Shown here one piece after another: positions 55,840 to 64,000 of a stretch of 64,000 nt of DNA. A model generated the notes under the pieces. The model was not told the origin of the DNA. It saw nothing but the letters and a program-made list of their open reading frames with translations, and ran no database searches. Origin of the DNA: Terasakiella brassicae. Its GTDB lineage: Bacteria; Pseudomonadota; Alphaproteobacteria; Rhodospirillales; Terasakiellaceae. Each line of letters begins with the position of its first letter. Positions within the stretch are counted from its first letter, which is position 1. Location of the stretch: assembly GCF_014641495.1 (NCBI RefSeq), contig NZ_BMHV01000001.1:186001-250000 (forward strand), written 5' to 3'. The position numbers and the translations under genes were made by a program.

Positions 55840-57471
55840 ATGACACGTTATATTTTCATCACGGGTGGTGTGGTTTCATCCCTGGGTAAAGGTCTGGCTT
55901 CAGCTGCGCTGGGCGCCTGTCTCCAAGCACGCGGGTTTAAAGTTAGGTTGCGTAAACTTGACCCTTATCTGAACGTCGACCCCGGCACCATGAGCCCGTA
56001 TCAACATGGCGAAGTTTTCGTCACCGATGATGGCGCGGAAACCGATTTGGACCTTGGTCACTACGAACGCTTTACATCGGTGAATGCCATGCAAAGTGAC
56101 AATGTAACGTCCGGGCGCATTTATTCCACCGTCATTCAAAAAGAACGCGCTGGCGAATATCTGGGCGCAACGGTACAAGTTATCCCGCATGTGACCGAAG
56201 CCATTAAAGAATTTACAAAAGCCAATGTGACCGACGAAGATTTTATCCTCGTTGAAGTCGGCGGCACGGTTGGTGATATCGAATCGCTGCCATTTTTAGA
56301 AGCCATCCGCCAAATGGGCAACGAGTTGGGACGGGGACGCACTATGTACCTGCACACAACTCTAGTCCCCTATATTCCTGCGGCGGGTGAATTAAAGACC
56401 AAACCGACCCAACATTCGGTCAAAGAATTACTTGGCCTTGGTATCAGCCCGGATGCTTTGTTGTGTCGTTGTGATCGCGAAATCCCGGCAGGCGAGCGTC
56501 GCAAGATCGCCCTGTTCTGTAATGTTGCCGAAGATGCCGTCATTCCGGCACTGGATGTGGACACCATCTACCGCGTGCCGCTTTCCTATCACGAAGAAGG
56601 GCTGGATACGGTCGTTCTTAAACACTTCGGCATGGCTGCACCGGAACCGGATCTTTCCCAATGGGAAGAAATCGTTCACCGCGTTCTGGAACCGGAAGGC
56701 GAAGTTAACATCGCTATTGTCGGAAAATATACAGAACTTCTGGAAGCCTATAAATCATTGGCCGAAGCCATGACCCACGGTGGCATCGCCAATAATGTCA
56801 AAGTCAACCAGCACTGGATTGATGCCGAAAGCCTTCTCGAAGAAGGTGGATTGACGCAATTGGAAGATAAAGATGCGATTTTGGTTCCCGGTGGGTTCGG
56901 TGAACGCGGTGCAGAAGGCAAAATTGCCGCCATCAAATATGCCCGTGAAGAAAAAGTCCCTTATTTCGGGATCTGTCTCGGTATGCAAATGGCTGTTATT
57001 GAAACCGCCCGTAACATGGCAGGCATTGACGGGGCAGGGTCTTCCGAATTCGGCGCCTGTAAAACACCGATCGTCGGATTGATGACCGAATGGGCAAAAG
57101 AAGACGGCAGCAAGGAAAAACGCAGTGAGGATGGTGATCTGGGTGGCACCATGCGCTTGGGCGCTTATCCGTGCACACTTGTGCCCGATACCTTGGCCTA
57201 CAATATTTACAACGGTGCGAAAGAAATTTCAGAACGTCACCGTCACCGCTATGAAGTCAACGTCGATTTCAAACAAAAACTTGAAGATGCCGGCATGAAA
57301 TTCTCCGGCCTGTCGCCCGATGGTATTTTGCCTGAAATCGTTGAATTGCCGGGACATCCGTTCTTTATCGGCGTGCAGTTCCACCCGGAACTGAAATCAC
57401 GTCCGACAAACCCGCACCCGATCTTTAAAGCCTTTATCAAGGCCGCGATCGAACAGAACCGTTTGGTATAA
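55840..57471 (+). CDS. pyrG: CTP synthase
   Basis: Aminates UTP to CTP using glutamine. The 543-aa protein has an N-terminal amidoligase domain ([29 protein letters not shown]) and a C-terminal class I glutaminase with the nucleophile in GICLGMQ and a VQFHPE catalytic pair. ATG 55840 is the family start; an in-frame TTG 9 bp earlier is less likely. kdsA follows after 15 bp. Confidence 0.97.
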   Translation: MTRYIFITGGVVSSLGKGLASAALGACLQARGFKVRLRKLDPYLNVDPGTMSPYQHGEVFVTDDGAETDLDLGHYERFTSVNAMQSDNVTSGRIYSTVIQKERAGEYLGATVQVIPHVTEAIKEFTKANVTDEDFILVEVGGTVGDIESLPFLEAIRQMGNELGRGRTMYLHTTLVPYIPAAGELKTKPTQHSVKELLGLGISPDALLCRCDREIPAGERRKIALFCNVAEDAVIPALDVDTIYRVPLSYHEEGLDTVVLKHFGMAAPEPDLSQWEEIVHRVLEPEGEVNIAIVGKYTELLEAYKSLAEAMTHGGIANNVKVNQHWIDAESLLEEGGLTQLEDKDAILVPGGFGERGAEGKIAAIKYAREEKVPYFGICLGMQMAVIETARNMAGIDGAGSSEFGACKTPIVGLMTEWAKEDGSKEKRSEDGDLGGTMRLGAYPCTLVPDTLAYNIYNGAKEISERHRHRYEVNVDFKQKLEDAGMKFSGLSPDGILPEIVELPGHPFFIGVQFHPELKSRPTNPHPIFKAFIKAAIEQNRLV

Positions 57472-57486
57472 TCAAGGGAAACAATC

Positions 57487-58350
57487 ATGGTTGCGCAAAA
57501 ACACGTTCAAGTCGGCAATGTCACCTTTGGCAATGATCTGCCTTTTTGCCTGATCGCCGGACCTTGTTCTATGGAAGGGCGCAACCATGCCCTTGAAATG
57601 GCCCATGCCTTAACAGAAATGTGTTCTGACCTTGGTATCGGCCTGATTTACAAATCTTCATTTGATAAAGCCAACCGTACATCGGTGGCAGGCAATCGCG
57701 GTATCGGCATTATGCCTGCCCTTTCCATCTTTCAGGAAGTCAAAGACACATACGGTTGCCCGGTGATTACCGATGTCCATACCGAAGATCAATGCGCGGT
57801 TGTGTCTGAAGTTTGCGACATGATGCAAATTCCGGCCTTTTTATGCCGTCAAACCGATCTTCTTTTGGCAGCAGGCCAAACGGGCAAAGCGGTAAACGTT
57901 AAAAAAGGCCAATTCCTTGCCCCTTGGGATATGCCCAATGTCTGCAAAAAAGTGGCCTCAACCGGTAATGAGAATATTTTAATTACCGAGCGCGGTTCCA
58001 GCTTTGGCTACAACACCCTTGTGACAGATATGCGCGGCCTGCCGCAAATGGCCCTTGATACCGGCTATCCCGTTATCATTGATTGCACCCATTCTGTCCA
58101 ACAACCGGGCGGGCAGGGCAATAGCTCCGGCGGTCGTCGCGAACTGGCACCGGTCATTGCACGTTCCGCCATTGCCTTGGGCATTGCAGGTGTTTTTGCT
58201 GAAACACACAACGACCCGGACAAAGCCATTTCAGATGGCCCCAATATGATCCCGGTTCACAAGCTGAAAGGCGTTCTGGAAACACTGAAAGCCTTGGATG
58301 AAGTTGCAAAAGCCAATCCGGTCGATCTGGTTGGTATGGCAACTTATTAA
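57487..58350 (+). CDS. kdsA: 3-deoxy-8-phosphooctulonate synthase
   Basis: Condenses PEP and arabinose 5-phosphate to KDO 8-phosphate for lipopolysaccharide core. The 287-aa TIM barrel shows IAGPCSMEG, the YKSSFDKANRTS motif, GVFAETHNDP and the C-terminal MIPVHKLKGVL. Cys27 in GPCSME occupies the position that is Asn in the E. coli enzyme and Cys in metal-dependent members such as Aquifex, so this one is predicted to be metal-dependent. It uses the phosphoenolpyruvate produced by Eno downstream. Confidence 0.95.
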   Translation: MVAQKHVQVGNVTFGNDLPFCLIAGPCSMEGRNHALEMAHALTEMCSDLGIGLIYKSSFDKANRTSVAGNRGIGIMPALSIFQEVKDTYGCPVITDVHTEDQCAVVSEVCDMMQIPAFLCRQTDLLLAAGQTGKAVNVKKGQFLAPWDMPNVCKKVASTGNENILITERGSSFGYNTLVTDMRGLPQMALDTGYPVIIDCTHSVQQPGGQGNSSGGRRELAPVIARSAIALGIAGVFAETHNDPDKAISDGPNMIPVHKLKGVLETLKALDEVAKANPVDLVGMATY

Positions 58351-58451
58351 GTTATTACCTGCCTAAGCGATACCATGTTCAGACAATTTAACTTTTGCTG
58401 ACAAAACAAGACAGTTATAAATTAGACCTTCTCCATGATTAAGCAATAATC

Positions 58452-58504
58452 AGTGCCCCAAAAAGCTTGCATTTCTGCGCTCAACGCAGTATCAAACGGG
58501 CACT
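58452..58504 (+). promoter_or_regulatory. eno: candidate eno promoter overlaid by nested dyads
   Basis: TTGCAT (58467-58472), 17-bp spacer and TATCAA (58490-58495) form a promoter. The spacer contains CTGCG-N5-CGCAG (58475-58489), and the whole is bracketed by AGTGCCC (58452-58458) and GGGCACT (58498-58504). This could be a regulator site or an RNA hairpin ending kdsA. Confidence 0.5.
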
Positions 58505-58524
58505 ATTTTCCATTTTGTTTCTGA

Positions 58525-59823
<1,299 letters not shown>

Positions 59824-59844
59824 AAGAAACATTTTTCGTTTTTT

Positions 59845-59882
59845 AAAAAGGCCGTCTCTGGTGAACTGGGGGCGGCCTTTTT
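59845..59882 (+). terminator. intrinsic terminator after eno
   Basis: AAAAAGGCCG (59845-59854) pairs with CGGCCTTTTT (59873-59882), 10 bp, with the T tract built into the stem end. It ends 94 bp before ftsB. Confidence 0.88.
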
Positions 59883-59976
59883 CTATTTATTTGTCGAACA
59901 ATCACAATCCATATAGAATTTGTTTACCAATTGTGTGCATAAAAAGAAGATCGGTACTTCTTTTGGATAGGACAAA

Positions 59977-60291
59977 ATGAAAGCTTGGCACACCATAAGG
60001 ACCAAGTTTCAGCCGGGGGTTTTTCTTCCGGTTCTTGGCGTGTGCGTGGTTCTTAATTTTGCCTATCATTTTGTGCAGGGCGATGGCGGCATCCGGGCCT
60101 TACTTGATTATCAAAACCGCATTGAAAAAACCCGGTTCCAATTGGACCAAATCCGGGCAGAACGCCAACAGCTTGAACATCGTGTTTATTTGCTGCGTTC
60201 CGATAGTTTGGATCCCGATATGTTGGAAGAACGTGCGCGTGCCGTTCTCAATTTTGCCGCACCCAACGAATTTGCCATTGTTATTGAATAG
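59977..60291 (+). CDS. ftsB: septum formation initiator FtsB/DivIC family
   Basis: Small bitopic divisome protein that couples septal peptidoglycan synthesis to division. The 104-aa protein has one TM (about residues 14-33) followed by a coiled coil (about 42-75, QNRIEKTRFQLDQIRAERQQL) and the C-terminal LEERARAVLNFA that corresponds to the family's conserved end. It lies between eno and pdhA, its usual alphaproteobacterial location. A hairpin (59942-59964) precedes its GGATAGG ribosome site. Confidence 0.92.
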   Translation: MKAWHTIRTKFQPGVFLPVLGVCVVLNFAYHFVQGDGGIRALLDYQNRIEKTRFQLDQIRAERQQLEHRVYLLRSDSLDPDMLEERARAVLNFAAPNEFAIVIE

Positions 60292-60304
60292 GACAGACAC
60301 AGCC

Positions 60305-60637
60305 ATGACTGCAAAAAATTTACCGAACCCGCCATATTACGCAGTCATTTTTGTCAACCAACGTACAAATGATGATGCAGAAGGATATGGTCAAATGGCG
60401 GACCGTATGGTTGAATTGGCACAACAACAATCCGGTTTTCTGGGCATGGAAAGTGTGCGCGAACCCGCAGGCAAGGGCATTACTGTTTCCTATTGGCAAG
60501 ATCTGGAAGCGATCCAAAACTGGAAAGAAAACCTCGAACATATCGAAGCGCGCAAACTTGGTAAGGAAAAGTGGTACGAAGATTATCAATTGCAGGTCGC
60601 AAAAATTGAACATGGTTACCGCTGGATTAAAAGTTAG
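60305..60637 (+). CDS. antibiotic biosynthesis monooxygenase (ABM) domain protein
   Basis: A 110-aa protein with the dimeric alpha-beta barrel ABM pattern: YYAVIFVNQRTNDD strand, MVELAQQQSGFLGMESVRE, then ITVSYWQDLEAIQNWKENLEHIEA. Such proteins include heme-degrading and quinol monooxygenases as well as uncharacterised ones, so the substrate is open. The start is 13 bp after ftsB. A 581-bp non-coding stretch follows. Confidence 0.88.
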   Translation: MTAKNLPNPPYYAVIFVNQRTNDDAEGYGQMADRMVELAQQQSGFLGMESVREPAGKGITVSYWQDLEAIQNWKENLEHIEARKLGKEKWYEDYQLQVAKIEHGYRWIKS

Positions 60638-61218
60638 ATTTATCTAATCTAACTACCTCTTGCCTCCATTACAGTCAGTTTTAAACTTTCAACCTCTCCT
60701 CAAAATGCACAATCACGCGAAGAATTGACGCTCTGCGCAGATTCAGCCCTCTGGTAACTATGTGGTTTACGCAAAAAAAACAACCCGGCTAAGTCCCCTT
60801 TAATTTTCCACAATATGAAATCACAGCTTCTACGAATCTGGATGCTTGTCTGGTATTCAAATACCGCCTTCTTTCTTTTTTTCTATTTTTGCACCGCAAT
60901 AAGTGCAATTACCCTAAAAAGTACACTTATTGTTTCTATTACAAACAATATACACCATAAAAATATTAATATGTTTTTAGTTAATTTGAAGGTTTCACTA
61001 GGGCCTTGATGGTAGCACCGCTAATCAAAGTCAACCCAAACCACAGCATAAGATACACCCTATAATTAACTATTAAAAAGTTAATTATAGTTTTTGCACT
61101 GCAATACAAACAGTTACACCCCTTGAAAAACTTGCGTCACAGCCCCTTTTCAGGTTTTAACAGGGTATAAATTTGCTTCGCATCTATTGCCTATCATGGT
61201 CAGCCAAGGGGAGCCCTT
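60638..61218. other. 581-bp AT-rich intergenic region upstream of pdhA
   Basis: No convincing gene. It holds an inverted repeat AATAAGTG (60898-60905) / CACTTATT (60924-60931), an orphan plus-strand terminator at 61060-61095, and the pdhA leader with AAGGGGAG as ribosome site. The 64-codon open frame at 60815-61009 has no ribosome site and simple hydrophobic composition. Confidence 0.6.
61060..61095 (+). terminator. orphan intrinsic terminator upstream of pdhA
   Basis: CTATAATTAACT (61060-61071) pairs perfectly over 12 bp with AGTTAATTATAG (61079-61090), followed by TTTTT. The other strand has GGG after the stem, so it points forward only. The nearest upstream gene ends 420 bp earlier, so it may end a small RNA or the ftsB-ABM transcript. 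Confidence 0.7.
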
Positions 61219-62232
61219 ATGGCAACACAAACAAAACGTACAACTCGGGGTAAGAAAAAGTCACCTGAGTCCACACCTGAAGAACTTATCAAATTCTATA
61301 AGGACATGTTGTTAATCCGCCGCTTTGAAGAAAAAGCCGGTCAACTGTATGGCATGGGCCTGATCGGTGGTTTCTGCCACCTTTACATTGGACAGGAAGC
61401 CGTTGTCGTTGGCATTCAATCCATTGCCAACCCACAAGACACATTGATCACATCCTATCGCGACCACGGTCATATGCTGGCCTGCGGCATGGACCCGGAC
61501 GGCGTTATGGCTGAATTGACAGGGCGCGAGGGCGGCTATTCCAAAGGGAAGGGCGGCTCGATGCATATGTTCTCCAAAGACAAAGGATTCTACGGCGGTC
61601 ACGGGATCGTTGGGGCACAAATCCCGTTGGGAACCGGTCTTGCCTTTGGTCACAAATATAAAGAAGATGGCGGCGTCAACTTTGCCTATATGGGTGATGG
61701 CGCGGTCAATCAGGGTCAGGTTTACGAAGCCTTTAACATGGCGGCCCTATGGAAATTGCCGGTTGTTTATGTCATTGAAAATAACCAGTACGGCATGGGT
61801 ACGAGCTTGGAGCGTGCATCCAGCAACACCAACCTGTCTCAACGTGGGGCCGCACACGGCATTCCCGGCGTTCAAGTCAACGGCATGAGCGTTCTTGAAG
61901 TCCGCGAAGCCGCCCGTGAAGCGGCTGAAAAATGTCGCCGTGGCGAAGGTCCGGTCATTCTGGAAATGAAGACATACCGTTATCGCGGTCACTCTATGTC
62001 CGACCCGGCGAAATACCGCCCCAAGGAAGAGGTCCAGAAAGTCCGTTCAGAAAGCGACCCGATTGATTTCGTTCGCAATCTCTTGATCGAAGGCAATCAC
62101 ATGGACGAAGCCGGTCTCAAAGAGATCGACAAAGAAATTAAAGCCATTGTGACAAAGTCCGCCGAATTTGCCCAAACCAGCCCGGAACCGGCGGAAAGCG
62201 AGCTATGGACCGACGTATTGGTCGAAGCCTAA
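61219..62232 (+). CDS. pdhA: pyruvate dehydrogenase E1 component alpha subunit
   Basis: Thiamine-diphosphate-dependent decarboxylation of pyruvate, alpha chain. The 337-aa protein has the TPP motif GDG at 159-161 to NN at 188-189 and the phosphorylation-loop region [15 protein letters not shown]. The N-terminal basic stretch ([10 protein letters not shown]) is typical of alphaproteobacterial E1 alpha. pdhB follows after 25 bp. Confidence 0.97.
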   Translation: MATQTKRTTRGKKKSPESTPEELIKFYKDMLLIRRFEEKAGQLYGMGLIGGFCHLYIGQEAVVVGIQSIANPQDTLITSYRDHGHMLACGMDPDGVMAELTGREGGYSKGKGGSMHMFSKDKGFYGGHGIVGAQIPLGTGLAFGHKYKEDGGVNFAYMGDGAVNQGQVYEAFNMAALWKLPVVYVIENNQYGMGTSLERASSNTNLSQRGAAHGIPGVQVNGMSVLEVREAAREAAEKCRRGEGPVILEMKTYRYRGHSMSDPAKYRPKEEVQKVRSESDPIDFVRNLLIEGNHMDEAGLKEIDKEIKAIVTKSAEFAQTSPEPAESELWTDVLVEA

Positions 62233-62257
62233 GCGTTTAAGAGATAGAGGAAAAAAT

Positions 62258-63631
62258 ATGCCTATTGAAATTCTTATGCCTGCGCTTTCTCCGACCATGG
62301 AAGAAGGCAATCTTGCAAAATGGTGCAAGTCAGAAGGTGATAAAGTTGAATCCGGTGATGTGATTGCCGAGATCGAAACCGACAAAGCCACAATGGAAGT
62401 CGAAGCCGTCGATGAAGGTATTCTCGGCAAAATCGTTATCCCAGAAGGCACACAAAACGTTAAAGTAAATGAACTGATTGCCTTGCTGCTCGAAGATGGT
62501 GAAGATGCCGCCGCAGCCGACAATTATTCAGCAGGTGGCGCCGCTGCCCCGGCAGTACAGGAAAGTGCCCCGGCGCAAAGTGAAGCAAGTGCCGCACCGA
62601 CCGCATCAGCCGCCCCGGTTGCCGTTGCAGAAGACGCCTACACAGGCCCGACCGAGGCCATGACCGTCCGCCAAGCCCTCAACACCGCTTTGTTTGAAGA
62701 ATTCCGCCGTGATGAAACCGTTTTCATCATGGGTGAAGAAGTGGCCCAATACCAAGGCGCTTACAAAATTTCTCAAGGCTTGCTGGAAGAATTTGGCGAC
62801 AAGCGCGTTGTTGATACACCGATCACCGAAATCGGCTTTACTGGCTTAGGTGTCGGTGCGGCATGGTCCGGTTTGAAACCCGTTGTCGAATTTATGACGT
62901 TTAACTTTGCCATGCAGGCGGTTGACCATATCATCAACTCTGCGGCTAAAACACTTTATATGTCCGGTGGGGAAATTCCCTGTCCGATCGTCTTCCGTGG
63001 ATGCAACGGGGCCGCTTCGCGCGTTGCGGCACAACATTCACAATGTTATGCGTCCTGGTATGCACACTGTCCGGGCCTTAAGGTCGTTGTGCCTTATTCC
63101 GCCGAAGATGCAAAAGGGTTGCTCAAGGCCGCCATTCGTGATCCAAACCCGGTGATTGTACTGGAAAACGAAGTTCTTTACGGCAAGACATTTGATTGCC
63201 CAACAGACGAAGATTTCGTTGTTCCCTTCGGTAAAGCCAAAATTGAACGCAGTGGTACAGACGTCACATTGGTGGCTTATTCCATCACGGTTGGTTGGGC
63301 ATTGGAAGCAGCAGAAAAGCTTGCCGAACAAGGCATTTCAGCCGAGGTGATCAACCTGCGTTCCTTACGTCCGCTGGATACACATACCATCGTTGAGTCT
63401 GTGAAAAAGACAAACCGTCTGGTTACGGTCGAAGAAGGCTGGGCTTACGCCAACATCGGTTCTGAAATCGCCGCACAGGTGATGGAACATGCATTTGATT
63501 ATCTGGATGCACCGGTTACCCGTATTGCCGGTGCCGATGTGCCGATGCCATATGCCGCTAACCTTGAAAAACTTGCCTTGCCGCGTATCGACGACATCGT
63601 CAATGCCGCCAAAGCAGTTTGTTACAAGTAA
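62258..63631 (+). CDS. pdhB: pyruvate dehydrogenase E1 beta subunit with N-terminal lipoyl domain
   Basis: Beta chain of E1. In 457 aa, residues 1-83 form a lipoyl domain (lipoylated Lys43 in ETDKATME), residues about 84-135 are an Ala/Pro linker, and the rest is the E1 beta transketolase-like domain ([41 protein letters not shown]). The fusion is a known alphaproteobacterial trait. ATG 62258 follows GAGAGGAA. The lipoyl part is nearly identical to that of pdhC. Confidence 0.97.
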   Translation: MPIEILMPALSPTMEEGNLAKWCKSEGDKVESGDVIAEIETDKATMEVEAVDEGILGKIVIPEGTQNVKVNELIALLLEDGEDAAAADNYSAGGAAAPAVQESAPAQSEASAAPTASAAPVAVAEDAYTGPTEAMTVRQALNTALFEEFRRDETVFIMGEEVAQYQGAYKISQGLLEEFGDKRVVDTPITEIGFTGLGVGAAWSGLKPVVEFMTFNFAMQAVDHIINSAAKTLYMSGGEIPCPIVFRGCNGAASRVAAQHSQCYASWYAHCPGLKVVVPYSAEDAKGLLKAAIRDPNPVIVLENEVLYGKTFDCPTDEDFVVPFGKAKIERSGTDVTLVAYSITVGWALEAAEKLAEQGISAEVINLRSLRPLDTHTIVESVKKTNRLVTVEEGWAYANIGSEIAAQVMEHAFDYLDAPVTRIAGADVPMPYAANLEKLALPRIDDIVNAAKAVCYK

Positions 63632-63653
63632 CCTCGGATAAAGGAACAGCATT

Positions 63654-64000
63654 ATGCCTATTCAAATCCTGATGCCTGCACTTTCTCCGACGATGGAAGA
63701 AGGTAATCTGGCAAAATGGTGCGTCAAAGAAGGCGACACCGTTGAATCCGGTGACGTAATCGCCGAGATTGAAACCGACAAAGCCACGATGGAAGTCGAA
63801 GCCGTTGACGAAGGCGTTATCGGTAAAATCCTTGTGGCTGAAGGCACACAAGGCGTGAAAGTCAACGAACTGATCGCCCTGTTGCTGGAAGACGGCGAAG
63901 ACGAAAGCGCCCTTGAAGGGGCAGACACCGCCGCACCGGCCCCCAGTGCCCCGGCACAAGCAACGGATGCACCGGCAAAACCCGATGCAGCCCCAGCCCC
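63654..64000 (+). CDS. pdhC: dihydrolipoamide acetyltransferase E2 of pyruvate dehydrogenase (3' truncated by window edge)
   Basis: E2 core of the complex. Only the first 115 codons are present: a lipoyl domain with lipoylated Lys43 in ETDKATME, then the start of an Ala/Pro-rich linker. A GGAACAG ribosome site precedes the ATG, 22 bp after pdhB. The catalytic domain lies beyond the window, so the assignment rests on the lipoyl domain and operon position. Confidence 0.92.
   Translation, partial: MPIQILMPALSPTMEEGNLAKWCVKEGDTVESGDVIAEIETDKATMEVEAVDEGVIGKILVAEGTQGVKVNELIALLLEDGEDESALEGADTAAPAPSAPAQATDAPAKPDAAPA

Noticed and set aside
60815-61009. 64-codon hydrophobic open frame in the gap before pdhA
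   Set aside because: No ribosome site, simple T-rich composition giving artificial hydrophobicity, and no link to the terminator spacing; treated as non-coding.
62168-62257. pdhB start inside pdhA
   Set aside because: The lipoyl domain begins at ATG 62258 with a good ribosome site; the 30 upstream codons are the pdhA end in another frame.

Overview
The window reads as a core chromosomal segment of a moderately low-GC alphaproteobacterium, most likely a marine Rhodospirillales-type organism (Terasakiella/Thalassospira-like; the placement is inferred from gene order and protein style, not from a search). Supporting signs are the short ProS without an editing insertion, RNase J in place of an RNase E-centred arrangement, a lipoyl domain fused to the pyruvate dehydrogenase E1 beta subunit, a GTTC-N7-GTTC LexA box, and the orders rpsB-tsf-pyrH-frr-uppS-cdsA-dxr-rseP-bamA-skp-lpxD-fabZ-lpxA-lpxI-lpxB and trpGDC-moaC-moeA-lexA. 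I found no rRNA, tRNA, CRISPR array, prophage or insertion sequence.

Layout. 1-6518 (+): end of the nuo operon (nuoM, nuoN), then birA, coaX, rnj and mce. 6568-8096: small accessory genes (two-TM protein, tag, two orphans). 8170-11445 (+): proS, lolC, lolD. 11519-15704 (-): an accessory block between lolD and dnaE made of a membrane class III nucleotide cyclase, two DUF1538 membrane proteins (one frameshifted), a PII-like protein and a CBS-pair protein. 15824-19911 (+): dnaE followed 2 bp later by a DEDDh exonuclease. 20072-34760 (+): translation (rpsB, tsf, frr), UMP kinase, isoprenoid and phospholipid precursors, and outer-membrane/lipid A biogenesis, ending with gloA and a terminator. 34800-36401: divergent argP/argO. 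36464-39284 (-): gltX then gltA. 39337-41451 (+): comEC. 41455-46411 (-): trpG-trpD-trpC-moaC-moeA-lexA. 46618-50797 (+): a CueR-controlled copper operon (copA-cueR-deacetylase-copZ-GDT1 half transporter) lying between trpG and trpE. 50864-54245 (-): ppiD then trpE. 54519-64000 (+): tpiA, secG, pyrG, kdsA, eno, ftsB, an ABM-domain protein, pdhA, pdhB and the start of pdhC.

How the genes work together. Most of the window is housekeeping: proton-pumping respiration, lipoprotein export, envelope assembly (BamA, Skp, LpxA/D/I/B, KdsA, PpiD, SecG), central carbon flow (TpiA, Eno, PDH, GltA) and replication/repair (DnaE, exonuclease, Tag, LexA). Two accessory modules interrupt otherwise standard gene orders. 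One is the cyclase/DUF1538/PII-like/CBS block, which looks like a signal-gated ion antiporter system. The other is the copper operon that separates trpE from trpGDC.

Strongest leads: the DUF1538 signalling block with a G6-tract frameshift, a terminator-shaped hairpin inside the first codons of birA, a DEDDh exonuclease coupled to dnaE, a copper operon carrying an envelope deacetylase and a half-size GDT1 transporter, and an orphan intrinsic terminator in the 581-bp gap upstream of pdhA.
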